Positions 27,601-36,046 are shown, numbered from the stretch's first letter. The stretch: DNA of 64,000 nucleotides from Flavobacterium sp. LC2016-13 (GCF_009707955.1 NZ_WMDQ01000011.1:1-64000); one strand, 5' to 3'. Numbers and translations are program-made. The notes: generated by a model not told the origin, from the letters alone.

Positions 27601-28204
27601 AAAAAAACGGAGTTTTCAAATAACTTGAATGTCTGTCTGAAAGCGCAAAATCGGAAATGCGAACCCCAAATTTATTGACCAGAAGACTGGCAGCCTGATC
27701 TTCAGAGAGATCCTGAAGGTAGAACGACTCAAAATTTGCAATATTTACTAGGTACTTTTCATATATGTTTGTCCTGCAGCTGATCACATATCCGATATTC
27801 AGCTTTTTATTCTGCGATACAAAAAGCTCAAAAGCGGATACAAAATCATGTATTTCGGCAATCTCATCAAGTCCATCCAGAATGAATATCGTTTTAGGCA
27901 GAGCCTTCCAGTTCTTATAGGTTATAAGGTCTTCGAATTTATTTATCTTCCGGAAATTCTTCAGATTGATAGAGAACGGAATCAAGCCTGTGGTTTCCTT
28001 GCTCTTCCACAGGTTTTGAAAAAGCATTTCCAACTCTTTCGTTTTTCCCACGCCGGGATTGCCAAGCAGAACTATTTTGCTCTCCGTAAAAACAGCGTCA
28101 AATAATGTTTTGTCATCCTTGGCTTCTCCGAACCAATTTGTTGTATGGCCTTGAGACTTGTTTACGTATCTTGGCTCATAATAATTTGTATTTTCCATAA
28201 TCAT
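24617..28204 (-). CDS. NACHT-domain STAND NTPase with long helical repeat region
   Basis: A 1195-residue NLR-like protein. A short N-terminal segment (1-40) leads straight into a NACHT NTPase: Walker A GNPGVGKT (48-55), Walker B FILDGLDEI (107-115) with the acidic pair of NACHT proteins, and sensor SCRT (142-145). The remaining ~850 residues are helical and repeat-like without short motifs, as expected of HEAT/ARM-type sensor regions. No effector domain is fused; instead the metallophosphoesterase gene directly upstream overlaps by 4 bp (ATGA) and probably supplies it. The start at 28204 is set by this overlap; a second ATG two codons on is equally possible. Composition is less AT-rich than that of the RT or Gabija-like genes, suggesting a separate origin. 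Confidence 0.82.
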   Translation of the reverse strand: MIMENTNYYEPRYVNKSQGHTTNWFGEAKDDKTLFDAVFTESKIVLLGNPGVGKTKELEMLFQNLWKSKETTGLIPFSINLKNFRKINKFEDLITYKNWKALPKTIFILDGLDEIAEIHDFVSAFELFVSQNKKLNIGYVISCRTNIYEKYLVNIANFESFYLQDLSEDQAASLLVNKFGVRISDFALSDRHSSYLKTPFFLELFAGYVLEKGILPASDSVMWELFIDRTLDRHEQKQAKKKPLNKLRLLKNLKKVAFTNELMQQNYSSADELECITGDYLEYIENPFTIEMSGEPKRWNFTHRQIQEYLVAKILAEKPFEDMLSIIKIHDISKEVVHPSLFNTITFLINLLDKESDEFKQLVGWLSANQIEILFKADSDRTSAFQERVFQDYFYRQCLNKKLWISTNRAFTVKEIAEFGDSDGNFIYLIGWIKEQKSHFRVVISALNLLGFFRPTHKRMNVLRPLFLELLRSKEASVAVKSEVIRCITSLKMAEHDEDYLDEVMTVFSTECNKEINAALLFMIYFVKDIDRLFWYIKAEFLRNAKIEKRKDTDDVHRGNDWKLMDLTLRLEDYDHFVEIISYYFDDSLHLDIYGGQENNILERFLSFSNSEPDFIVRFLKSINKKTHYHNREQLLLNIVKDSGNELEAAKFLIGNNEFSDVRSFISRFANKEILNYVIEKLYKTGLLNSDEVLFFRNNLSHYNLTFAALFERMMTESGFEFGSDIMTDAELDQRRKTAIGNMQRNFDILFDKKELLQRIKKMYEEHNIEVLENNKLYELGSIWRKENDYPAYFDNSLAILELLLDTYGFLTYDQVLEHLKDSVFIFKIILDSIKGNNRENLQFAVSSYQKDKILEWTVQTSENINFEEVITSLNGDGFSYGSDFAAFKIALSFQRLFKIPLSKAFLLDCLQFYEIDSFNDKEEPFIYLFNEIGDKKAFDDRVTDNILNKKLFKFIMDRHVDYALRHNLRTAFPKIREYFLKQNPGYNMDEKLEIYQKLTGDNDLLKECTSDVQNPICWSAVKLLVLLGEQEFSTTKAVEYLELDENDKKHYYLSNAMWVLFHFNDIKALQYYLEMKSFDFHGVNFSEYTAINNYDVLEILFFRIYKEVYDRSDFSNGASFFDAYISNLSKDDDSYPKVQKALKGIKDKLISEGSDTRLFSINLLIDISDNSYINAKSVPMPFTDALSRVEEILV

Positions 28205-29292
28205 GATATGAATTCCTCTATAGGTAATTCAGGTGCTTTGGGTTCTCTTCCTTCTCGATTTAGAATAAATCCGTTAGATCCATTTGGGGCATTTTTGTCT
28301 ACACCATTAGGGGCAGTCTCAACGTCTGGGTTAAAATTTTTCCCGGATTCCTGATAATTGTACTTCCTGTAATGCACCTGCACCACTTTGTATGCATCCA
28401 GATCAAAATCCAGGATCTGATATCCACAGTGATATTCCGAAACCAGCTCTTCGGGCTTGAATAAGGCAGCTCTGGTCCTAAAACCCAGACAACTGCCATA
28501 GGGAGTATGATATACATTGGTCTGGGCGTTATGAAAGTGCCCGTAAAGGAAAAGTTCGATATTCTTCCGTTGCAGGATTCCCTTGACAGCCGCCTCTTCA
28601 GCATAATCGTCCACAGCATGATGAAACAGGCAAATGTTCAGATCTGTGCCTTTGCCTTCCAAATCCTGAAGGCCTTCGTTGAGCTGCCGCGCTCCAAAGA
28701 AAAGTTTTTCAGAATCACTTTTCAGCTTTATGCTTTTGCAGCGCCACGAATCATTTACCAAAATAAAGCCGATCTTGAATCCTGACCTTTCAAAGAAAAA
28801 TGTGGATTGGTTTACTCCAAATTTATAATCATCGTTTCCATGGTAATATTCTTTCTCAAAATCCTTGAATTTTTTGATTCTAAGATTATTGACAAAACCA
28901 CTATTTGTCTCCAGGTAGCCATGTACGCTTTGGAGATTAATATCTTTGCAAAGCATATGCTCATCATACAGCCTGATTTCCCTTTCATCGACGTCATGAT
29001 TGCCTGGAACGAACAAAAACCTATGCAATGGTATTCCAAGCTGTTCGGCAACGGGTTCAATGAAAACCTTCCTAAAGATATGATACGGATTGGTATGTCC
29101 TTCAAAGCCTTTCATTCCCAATAGCGAATGCCCTCCCTTGTCAACCAGATCACCTGTGATGACTATAAGATCAATAGGAATTGGCGAATTGAAAGTGCTT
29201 AAGTCCCTGATTAAAGCATCCAGGTAGTTGTATGTTAATTCATCAAAATTGTCTTTGGATAGATGTATGTCTGAAAGATGGACTATTCTCAT
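28201..29292 (-). CDS. Calcineurin-like metallophosphoesterase paired with NACHT NTPase
   Basis: A 363-residue phosphoesterase with the full set of metal-binding motifs of the calcineurin fold: HLSDIHL (Asp8, His10), TGDLVDKGG (Asp48), PGNHDVD (Asn98, His99), LFHHAVD (His224, His225) and YGHFHN (His252, His254). Members cleave phosphomono- or diesters, including cyclic nucleotides, nucleotides or nucleic acids. All motifs are intact, so it is probably active. Translational coupling to the NACHT protein suggests an effector held in check until the NTPase senses infection. The last ~60 residues form a proline- and asparagine-rich tail (NGVDKNAPNGSNGF) that may bind the partner. Confidence 0.85.
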   Translation of the reverse strand: MRIVHLSDIHLSKDNFDELTYNYLDALIRDLSTFNSPIPIDLIVITGDLVDKGGHSLLGMKGFEGHTNPYHIFRKVFIEPVAEQLGIPLHRFLFVPGNHDVDEREIRLYDEHMLCKDINLQSVHGYLETNSGFVNNLRIKKFKDFEKEYYHGNDDYKFGVNQSTFFFERSGFKIGFILVNDSWRCKSIKLKSDSEKLFFGARQLNEGLQDLEGKGTDLNICLFHHAVDDYAEEAAVKGILQRKNIELFLYGHFHNAQTNVYHTPYGSCLGFRTRAALFKPEELVSEYHCGYQILDFDLDAYKVVQVHYRKYNYQESGKNFNPDVETAPNGVDKNAPNGSNGFILNREGREPKAPELPIEEFIS

Positions 29293-29613
29293 GGAAAAAT
29301 TTAGTGAAACGCAAAAATAGAGTATTTTACGTAATAAAAAAATAGAACTCTAAATTGGAGCTACCTTCGATTTTGCCAAAAAAAATACTATTTAACTTAC
29401 TTCAATTATCTTCATATTCATAAAATTTATCCTATTTTTTTATATAAATTCTTAACTTTGTCTTTCAATCAATTAAGAATTATAACGTAAATATAAAGGG
29501 ATCAAACCTGTCTGAAACATTCAATATGCAAAAAACGCATAAAAAGTTAGTGGCAGAATCGTGGCGCAGTACATAAACAAAATATTAAAAATTGCAGTAT
29601 ATAGATGGAATTT

Positions 29614-29642
29614 GAGCAATAGTTCGAATCCCTATTCCGCTC
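29614..29642 (+). other. tRNA 3'-end-like hairpin, possible attachment-site remnant
   Basis: The sequence GAGCAATAG, loop TTCGAATCC, CTATTCCGCTC forms a hairpin with a 2-base bulge. The TTCGAATCC core and the following acceptor-like bases resemble a tRNA T-loop and 3' end, and a terminator follows, as after a tRNA gene. The 5' part does not fold as a full tRNA and no anticodon arm is found, so it may be a tRNA end left by site-specific integration. Speculative. Confidence 0.25.
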
Positions 29643-29653
29643 TGGTAAAATTT

Positions 29654-29690
29654 AAAAGCCTTAGAAAATCTAGATTTCTAAGGCTTTTTT
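29654..29690. terminator. Rho-independent terminator, possibly bidirectional
   Basis: Stem AAGCCTTAGAAA / TTTCTAAGGCTT with an AT-rich loop; T run of six on the plus side and A run on the other side, so it can work in both directions. It could serve the frameshifted metallo-beta-lactamase-fold gene (minus strand) or a lost tRNA (plus strand). Confidence 0.75.
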
Positions 29691-29823
29691 ATGGTTCGGA
29701 AAATCTCGTTCCATTTTTATAAATAAAAACCGTGAAAGGTTGATTATATAAATTTTTAAAACTGTTGCCATGATCTTCTATTTAGTATCGACTGAGACAT
29801 TTTGGCCGACCATTGGAAATTGA

Positions 29824-31133
29824 TTAGGGATTCAATTCTTCTTCATAAAGATCCCATACATTTCCTTTAGAATGAGACTCTTTCATTTGAGCCATAATAA
29901 TTCTTTCCCCGTCGCAACGAAGATTGATCATTCCATAAAGCACTTCATCTGTTTCGACATTTGAGGATCTTGCTAGTTCTGTGAAAATACCAATGGCCTA
30001 TTGGACCTCGAATATTTGCCCGCACAACCAATAGCATCGGCTCGTGGATGTGAATAGGATTCATTATCACCTGAGGAGATAACTGTAGCCAAGGGATTTA
30101 CTTTGGCCATATAATCTGTCGTGAATTCAGAAGCTCCGTGATGACAGGACTTCGCCACATCAACTTCAAATGGATTTTCATCCTGATAGTGTTTTAATAA
30201 ATGATCTTCTGAAGGTATATTGAGGTCTCCTCCAAAAAGAAAGCTCCTGTTTCCATAAATCAACTTTAAAACTAAACTGTGACCATTAACCGTATGCGCA
30301 GGATCATCAAAATATTTGTATGCTAAGCCGGACGATATTTGTGACGTTACGGGGCCAAGAATTTTTATCGTAAATGGAACTTCGTTAATAACCCAGGACA
30401 AATCTTCTGTAGTATAATCAATTCTTTTAAAATGCTCCAATCTTCCCTGCGTGAAAGCTGAATTGACCGCCAACAAAAATTTTTCAAGCAGGTTTTGCAT
30501 GCCTCCAGCAGCTTGCAGGGAATTTAAGTCGTCAACGTCATTAAAATGTGTTTTCAAATATCTTATTCCCTGTTCATTCGTGGTAGCGCCTAATGTGGTA
30601 TTGTACTCTGCAGGGAAAGGTTTTTTATCAATATCAAACTTACCGATACCATTATGATAAATTGTACCAAACTCATAGTGAGGATCATTAATAATATCGA
30701 TAAGTCCCTGGTAATGGTCTTTATCAAAATGGCTGATAAAGATGTAATCGATACGAACCTTTTTACTGTTATTGAAATAGTATTTATACTGATAGTGATT
30801 AAGGTATCGGGCAAGATTATCGGACGGTCCACCGTCAATGAGTATTTTCATACCTTGTTGTTCATTTCCAATTTCAATTAACGCGCCATCTCCTTGTCCC
30901 ACATCAACAAAAAAGCATTTAAACCCACTGGTGTTACTGAGTTGATTTTCGTCTATCCAGCCTTCTGTTCCGAAAGCATAAATTTTCTGCCATTGCCCGA
31001 CCTTATCATCCAGCAGTTTGACAAAAGAGCCCATTAAAATGGTGTTGTTTTTCTTCCCTGTCGGCCCAGCTGCATTGACAGATGGGTACGTATTAGCGTA
31101 AAGTGTGCTAACAACTTTAAATACATTATCCAT
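29824..31133 (-). pseudogene. Metallo-beta-lactamase-fold hydrolase (ComEC-like domain), C-terminal frameshift
   Basis: The product starts with an SH3-like region (about 1-75; FGTEGWIDENQL) and continues with a metallo-beta-lactamase fold of the ComEC/Rec2 kind: FFVDVGQGDGALIEIG, the metal-binding SHFDKDH box near residue 135 and a late SCHHGA segment. The frame as written stops at 29973 after 386 residues (RPLVFSQN). One base lost near 29982 explains this: in the next frame the protein continues with TELARSSNVETDEVLYGM and ends at 29824, giving about 436 residues and the usual family C-terminus. Either the gene is inactivated or the assembly has an indel. The catalytic part is upstream of the break. 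It runs from an AT-rich 630-bp spacer and has no operon partner. Confidence 0.7.
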
Positions 31134-31760
31134 AATTATTTTACTTGATTATTTAAAGCTAATAAAAAAAAAACAACCTGGCTTTCATAGCATTTTGTTA
31201 ACAATCCGAAAAATAGTGTCTCTTTAAAACACTAACACAAATATAATAAACTGCAGTAGTTTTAAAACACGTATAACCACCTGTTTTTTAAACAAATACA
31301 ACAACAGAGTTCTATTTACATTAAGTAAAGACATTTTTTGGCAGTTAATTGAAATAGATATATTTGAATTTGGGTGCAGAATCGGTGCACCTAGATTCAA
31401 AAGAAAACTTACAATCCTGTACAACAATCACTTGAAACGTTAAGTTCGAAACATTACTAGTCTATAATACTTGGTTGATGCCCTGGTGGGTTTTTCGATA
31501 AAGATACAGAAGTGTAAATTGCATCTATTTTCTAAAAAATCTACCAAAAAAGTAAACCAGATACAAAAGGTAAATAGTATTCTATTTATATCCGCCTAAT
31601 ATTGATAATTTTGTTTTAATTAAATTCTTACCAGGATTCTTAAATGAGAATTTTAAAAAATAACTATTGTTATAAGATGCATATTCTTTTTTGATAAAAA
31701 TGTACAAGAATAATAACTTAAATTAATACTGACCTAAAAGTCAGCAAAAGCAGAAACTCA
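31134..31760. other. Gene-free stretch upstream of lipoprotein gene
   Basis: AT-rich and non-coding as far as I can tell. It contains a hairpin GGTGCA (31373-31378) / TGCACC (31386-31391) whose loop side includes GCAGAATCG, a 9-mer also present at 29554-29562 on the other side of the metallo-beta-lactamase-fold gene. A 67-codon minus-strand frame (31224-31427) shows no protein-like features. Confidence 0.35.
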
Positions 31761-32417
31761 ATGTATAAATCTGTCTTAATATCATTTACATTTTTTTTTA
31801 TTTGCTCTTGTGCGGACAATCGAGATAGCTGGCTGCAAAAATATCAAAACACAAAATGTGCTTGGGCTAAAGTTCATATAAAATTTAAAAACGACAGCAT
31901 TCAAAGCATTACAAAATTAAATGATGAATTAAATTCAATAAAAGAGGATATTGATAAAATTAGTAAACCTGTTCAATATCAAACAGAGGTACTTAAAAAT
32001 AAAATAAGCAATGTTAGAATAAAATACCTGAGCGAAAGCCGCAAAATTTATGAGGAGCAAGAACAAGTTTATGGGCATATTTCAACACCGGAATTTGAAA
32101 AGAAACAAGAACAAAATAACGATAATAACAATCGTGAAGTTCTAATTTTAGAGAATAAAATAGCCGTTTTACAATCCAAATTAAATAACAATACTAATTA
32201 TCAGGAGTTGGTTTTAAAACAAAATAGTTTAAAACAACGAATTGCTAAAACTACAAACGGTGTGCAGGAAAAATATAAAGTTAGCTTTGATCATTTACAA
32301 AAAGAATTAGATGATCAAAACTATAACTACAAATATATTTTAGAAAAATTGAACAAAACTGAAAAGCAAAATTTCGAAAACCAGAGAGAAAGGATAAGAG
32401 CCAACCCTTGTAAATAA
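31761..32417 (+). CDS. Coiled-coil lipoprotein, 218 aa
   Basis: A predicted lipoprotein: hydrophobic signal (VLISFTFFFICSC) with the likely acylated Cys at residue 17, then a highly charged region rich in Lys, Glu, Asn and Gln that should form long coiled coils (about 40-210). No enzymatic motif. It stands alone, 173 bp before the ChrB-domain gene. No family recognised; an envelope-associated structural or scaffold role is a guess. Confidence 0.65.
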   Translation: MYKSVLISFTFFFICSCADNRDSWLQKYQNTKCAWAKVHIKFKNDSIQSITKLNDELNSIKEDIDKISKPVQYQTEVLKNKISNVRIKYLSESRKIYEEQEQVYGHISTPEFEKKQEQNNDNNNREVLILENKIAVLQSKLNNNTNYQELVLKQNSLKQRIAKTTNGVQEKYKVSFDHLQKELDDQNYNYKYILEKLNKTEKQNFENQRERIRANPCK

Positions 32418-32589
32418 ATGCCAAAATTATGCTTTAAAAGAATTAATGTTTTATTTATTAAATTAGGTACAATTAGTTTTGCCCCCCTTTTGCACTTGGT
32501 AGGTTATATGCACAAAACTTTGATCAAAAACTGCCAATGGATTTTAGAAGATCAATATAATTTAGGCATTACTATAAAAAATTAATTTT

Positions 32590-33039
32590 ATGAAATGGAT
32601 AACTAGAGAACAGCCAAAGATTGACCGCATTGCTTGTCCATGGCTTATTAAAAACTTTGTGGATGCTGCTGCTGAGTTTATTTATGTCCCGGCTGACCAA
32701 GTACTCACTAAGGCAAAAGAGTTAAATGCAATTCCCTATGATATTCCTAAAGTTGAATATTCACACGAAGGAGAGTTTTGCACTTTTGATACAATAATCA
32801 AAAAACACAGGCTTACCGACCCTGCATTGCATCAAATTGCAATTATTGTTCGTGGAGCTGATACTGATCGTTTTGATTTAACAAAACAATCGGCCGGACT
32901 TTGGGCAATATCCGCAGGGCTTTCTTATAATTACAAAAATGATTTCGAAATGCTGGAAATCGGAATGAAAATTTATGATGCGCTATACAGCTGGGCAAAA
33001 TATGTTTCCAATGAAAGACACAACTGGAATCCCAATTAA
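32590..33039 (+). CDS. ChrB C-terminal domain (chromate resistance) protein
   Basis: A 149-residue protein consisting only of the domain found at the C-terminus of ChrB (chromate resistance) proteins: KWITREQPKIDRIACPWLI at the start, then CTFDTIIKKH and the IVRGADTDRFD and SAGLWAISAGLS motifs. In proteobacteria this domain is fused to a transcriptional regulator next to the chromate transporter ChrA. No chrA is present in the window. A paralogue with the same start and motifs lies at 60612. The gene overlaps the start of the beta-propeller lipoprotein gene by about 29 bp. Whether it acts in chromate resistance here is uncertain. Confidence 0.82.
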   Translation: MKWITREQPKIDRIACPWLIKNFVDAAAEFIYVPADQVLTKAKELNAIPYDIPKVEYSHEGEFCTFDTIIKKHRLTDPALHQIAIIVRGADTDRFDLTKQSAGLWAISAGLSYNYKNDFEMLEIGMKIYDALYSWAKYVSNERHNWNPN

Positions 33040-34048
33040 AAATAGAATAAAAATAAAACTATTTTGCCAAACCATTATTGCTTTTTGCTTTTGTCTCAAC
33101 GGCTGCAATTCACAGACCACAACTCAAAATCAATCGCTGCAATTTGTTGCTTCAATTCCATTGCCAAAAATAAGCGGTCGAATGGATCATTTAGCTTATG
33201 ACAGCAAGCACCACTTAATTTTTGTTGCTGCATTAGGAAACAATACTGTAGAAGTGATTGATTTCGTTGCCAAAAAAGTAATACACACCATAAAAGACTT
33301 AGACGAGCCACAGGGAATAGTTTATATTCCCGAAAGCAATTCAATATTTATCGCCAATGGAGGTGACGGCCAATGTGATGTTTTTAACGAAGATACATTT
33401 AAAAAAACTGCTTCTATAAAATTATCAGGTGATGCCGATAATGTACGCTACGATGCCGCAGACAAAAAAATTTATGTTGGTTATGGCAATGGTGGTATTG
33501 CAATAATTGATGCCAATACATTCAAACTTATCTCTGAAATAAATTTTTCCGGACATCCAGAATCCTTTCAAATTGATAAATCTGCGAAAAAGATCTATAT
33601 AAATGTTCCGGATGAACAACAAATTGTAGTTATTGATTTGGAAAAAAAACTGGTATCCGATAAATGGAAACTAACTCAGGCAAAATCAAACTTCCCGATG
33701 AGTTTGGACCAAACCAATCATCGCTTATTTATTGGCTGTCGTCACCCTGCTAAACTTTTAGTGTTTGACACCCAAACAGGGAAATCAATTTCTTCTTTTG
33801 ATATTGATAGTGATGTTGATGATATCTTTTATGACAGTAGAACAAAAAAAAGTTACTTAAGTTGTGGTAATGGTCACATTGATGTTTTTGAACAAACAAA
33901 TCCCAATACCTATAAAGAAAATGCAAAAATCACAACGCATTGGGGAGCAAGAACTTCTCTTTTTATTGCTGAATTAAATCAATTAGTCATAGCTTCACCT
34001 TCAAATTTCAACAACGATGCTTCATTATTAATTTATGATTTGAAATAA
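33011..34048 (+). CDS. YncE-like beta-propeller lipoprotein
   Basis: A 345-residue predicted lipoprotein with a signal segment ending in LNGC (Cys32) and then a beta-propeller made of repeats of the YncE/NHL kind, recognisable by recurrent NNTVEVID, GDGQCDVF and GGIAIIDA strand signatures. Such proteins are extracytoplasmic and often bind ligands or surfaces. The start at 33011 is preferred because it gives a normal lipoprotein leader; an ATG 36 bases upstream adds only residues inside the ChrB gene. The 29-bp overlap with that gene suggests cotranscription. Confidence 0.75.
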   Translation: MKDTTGIPIKNRIKIKLFCQTIIAFCFCLNGCNSQTTTQNQSLQFVASIPLPKISGRMDHLAYDSKHHLIFVAALGNNTVEVIDFVAKKVIHTIKDLDEPQGIVYIPESNSIFIANGGDGQCDVFNEDTFKKTASIKLSGDADNVRYDAADKKIYVGYGNGGIAIIDANTFKLISEINFSGHPESFQIDKSAKKIYINVPDEQQIVVIDLEKKLVSDKWKLTQAKSNFPMSLDQTNHRLFIGCRHPAKLLVFDTQTGKSISSFDIDSDVDDIFYDSRTKKSYLSCGNGHIDVFEQTNPNTYKENAKITTHWGARTSLFIAELNQLVIASPSNFNNDASLLIYDLK

Positions 34049-34076
34049 TTTAAATCAGCCAAAAACAAATATTAAA

Positions 34077-34763
34077 ATGAAAAATGTTTTAATTTTAGCA
34101 ATAGTAATACTAACACTTATTTCTTGCCGTAACAATTCAATTCCTGACGGCAAAGAAACTTCAAAGCCTTTATCTTCGGAAAATATTGCAACCAAAGATA
34201 CCATTATTAATTTTGAAGGGAATGAGTCAGGCAAACTTCCTGATGGCTTTACACAAACGGCAACAGGAGAAACCCAAGCACTAAACTGGAAAGTGGAAAC
34301 AAATCTGAGAAACAAATCAGTTGCGCAATTGGCTAAAAACGATGATGATCATTATAATCTGCTTATCTTAAATAAACCCAGTTATAAAAATTTAATAATG
34401 TCTGTAAAAACAAAAGCCATAGCCGGATATCAAGACCAAGGCGGAGGACTGGTTTGGCGTTATATAGACAACAACAATTATTATATGGCCAGATACAATC
34501 CACTCGAGAATAATTTCAGATTATATCACGTTGTTAAAGGAAATAGGGTAAAAATGAAAAGTATTAATATCAATATCAAATCAGGTGAATGGTTTACTAT
34601 GAAAGTGGAAATGAATGGAAATAAAATTTCTTGTTCATTAAACGATAAAGTAATGATTCAAACCAATGATGATACTTTTACAAAAGCTGGCAGAGTTGGA
34701 TTTTGGACAAAAGCCGATGCGCAATCTTATTTTGATGATTTAAACATTAGACCCCTATACTAA
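34077..34763 (+). CDS. Lipoprotein with DUF1080/LamG-like sugar-binding fold
   Basis: A 228-residue predicted lipoprotein (signal with LTLISC, Cys17). The mature part has the jelly-roll pattern of DUF1080/concanavalin-like domains: GKLPDGFTQTATG, then QGGGLVWRYIDNNNYYMARY and GRVGFWTKADAQSYFDDLNI at the end. Such domains bind or cleave glycosides. No catalytic residues can be assigned. It follows the beta-propeller gene by 28 bp and is probably in the same unit. Confidence 0.7.
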   Translation: MKNVLILAIVILTLISCRNNSIPDGKETSKPLSSENIATKDTIINFEGNESGKLPDGFTQTATGETQALNWKVETNLRNKSVAQLAKNDDDHYNLLILNKPSYKNLIMSVKTKAIAGYQDQGGGLVWRYIDNNNYYMARYNPLENNFRLYHVVKGNRVKMKSININIKSGEWFTMKVEMNGNKISCSLNDKVMIQTNDDTFTKAGRVGFWTKADAQSYFDDLNIRPLY

Positions 34764-34773
34764 ATATTTTAAG

Positions 34774-34858
34774 ATGAACAAAAAAGAGTTTATAAAAGTC
34801 AGGGACTTTACTAGGCGCAGCTGTGTCAATACTCTCAAGAACTAAAGCATTTGCCTAA
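34774..34858 (+). pseudogene. Remnant of an exported protein gene (leader only)
   Basis: Eleven bases after the preceding gene, MNKKEFIK starts in one frame and continues, after a frame change, as GTLLGAAVSILSRTKAFA and a stop. Together these read as an export leader such as MNKKEFIK-x-GTLLGAAVSIL. Nothing that matches a mature protein follows. This looks like the 5' end of a lost fourth gene of the lipoprotein cluster. Confidence 0.4.
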
Positions 34859-35353
34859 ATGTTTTTTGCTTTGTTGCATAGCGAAGTTTTTAATTGTCTC
34901 AAGATTTATTTTAAAATTACAATGCCATTGCAATTTTGGCATTACAATCAATTCTTGATTTAAACTCACTGAGAATAACGCTTTTGATTTGCAATATATA
35001 TTTTAAATATTTATTTGCACATCCATTTATAGATAATACATTTGTTTCAGTAAAAATAATTAGATGAATTTTACCTGTTATTCAAAGATGGTATTTTTAA
35101 TGCAATAACATTAAAAATACTCTAAAGAAACTAACTCCCATAGCTATAATACAAAAGAATTATATTATAGCCCTAAAAAATACATTCCCGATATCAATTC
35201 TTTCGAACTGCTATTTATACATAAACCAGCATTAGGATAACCAACACAAAATGAAATGTTCAAAGTAAAAGATTTGACATTTTTTTAATTGATAAAACAT
35301 ATAAAATCAGCTATATTCGCTAATCCGATTTGCATACAATAAAACAATCAGCT
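34859..35353. other. Gene-free stretch with promoter region of two-component genes
   Basis: AT-rich, no gene. A possible Bacteroidetes-type promoter for the response regulator is ATTG (35288-35291) and TATATTCG (35312-35319), 20 bases apart, which fits the TTTG / TAnnTTTG pattern loosely. This is a weak call. Confidence 0.35.
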
Positions 35354-36046
35354 ATGAGCAAAGTATTATTAGTTGAAGACGATTCAAGAGTCTCTTCTTT
35401 TATCTCAAGAGGACTTGAAGAAAATCTCTACCAGGTTAAGACAATTTCAAAAGGATATGAAGCGATCAAAGAAGTTATGGAAAATGATTTTGATATTATC
35501 ATCCTTGACATTATGCTTCCTGATATTAATGGATTTGAAGTCTGTGAAGTTTTAAGAAACCGAAAAATAATAATACCTATACTCATTCTAAGTGCGCTCG
35601 ATACTGCTCATGAAAAGGTTAAAGGACTGCACGCCGGAGCTGATGACTACCTGGCAAAACCATTTATCTTCGAGGAACTTTTAGCAAGAATAAAAGCGCA
35701 GCTTCGTCGTGCTGAATTCAGCAATGGTATATTAGACTTTCAGTCCTATGCCGGAATCGAGATTAACATGAAAGAACAAAGTGCTTCAAGAGACGGAAAA
35801 GAACTCAATCTGTCATCGAGAGAACTAAAGCTTTTGATTTTTTTTATGAAAAACCGTGAAACAGCCTTATCCAGAATAGCCATAGCACAGGCTGTATGGA
35901 ATATGGATCTTGATACAACCTCAAATACTGTAGATGTCTACATTAACTATTTGCGGAATAAAATAGACAAAAACTTCCCCACTCCACTCATTCATACCGT
36001 AAAAGGAACCGGATATATGTTCAAAAGAAAATTACATGAATCTTAA
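35354..36046 (+). CDS. OmpR/PhoB-family response regulator
   Basis: A 230-residue response regulator: receiver domain with acidic pair Asp9/Asp10, phospho-acceptor Asp52 (LDIMLPDING), and Lys102 (LAKPF), then a winged-helix DNA-binding domain (about 130-228; SSRELKLLIFF and YINYLRNKID, ending VKGTGYMFKRK). The start at 35354 (MSKVLLVEDD) is chosen over an upstream TTG. The kinase gene overlaps its end by 11 bp. The next genes, a TonB-dependent receptor with phased repeats in its upstream region and the metal-efflux operons, are the likely targets, as such regulators often sit beside the RND systems they control. CusR-like in type. Confidence 0.9.
   Translation: MSKVLLVEDDSRVSSFISRGLEENLYQVKTISKGYEAIKEVMENDFDIIILDIMLPDINGFEVCEVLRNRKIIIPILILSALDTAHEKVKGLHAGADDYLAKPFIFEELLARIKAQLRRAEFSNGILDFQSYAGIEINMKEQSASRDGKELNLSSRELKLLIFFMKNRETALSRIAIAQAVWNMDLDTTSNTVDVYINYLRNKIDKNFPTPLIHTVKGTGYMFKRKLHES

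Larger units (their letters stand above)
29293..29823. other. Junction region with no protein-coding gene
   Basis: AT-rich spacer. It carries the promoter side of the phosphoesterase gene, a segment with tRNA-like boxes (TGGCGCAGT at 29562-29570 and AGTTCGAATCC at 29621-29631), a hairpin and a strong terminator, listed separately. It looks like the edge of an integrated element. No gene seen. Confidence 0.4.

Noticed and set aside
29824..31133. Metallo-beta-lactamase-fold gene as part of an AVAST type I-like system with the NACHT gene
   Set aside because: It is 530 bp away, separated by a strong terminator and frameshifted; no protease-type Avs1 component is present.
31224..31427. 67-codon minus-strand frame, considered as an integrase remnant
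   Set aside because: Hydrophobic low-complexity translation with no integrase motif; treated as chance.
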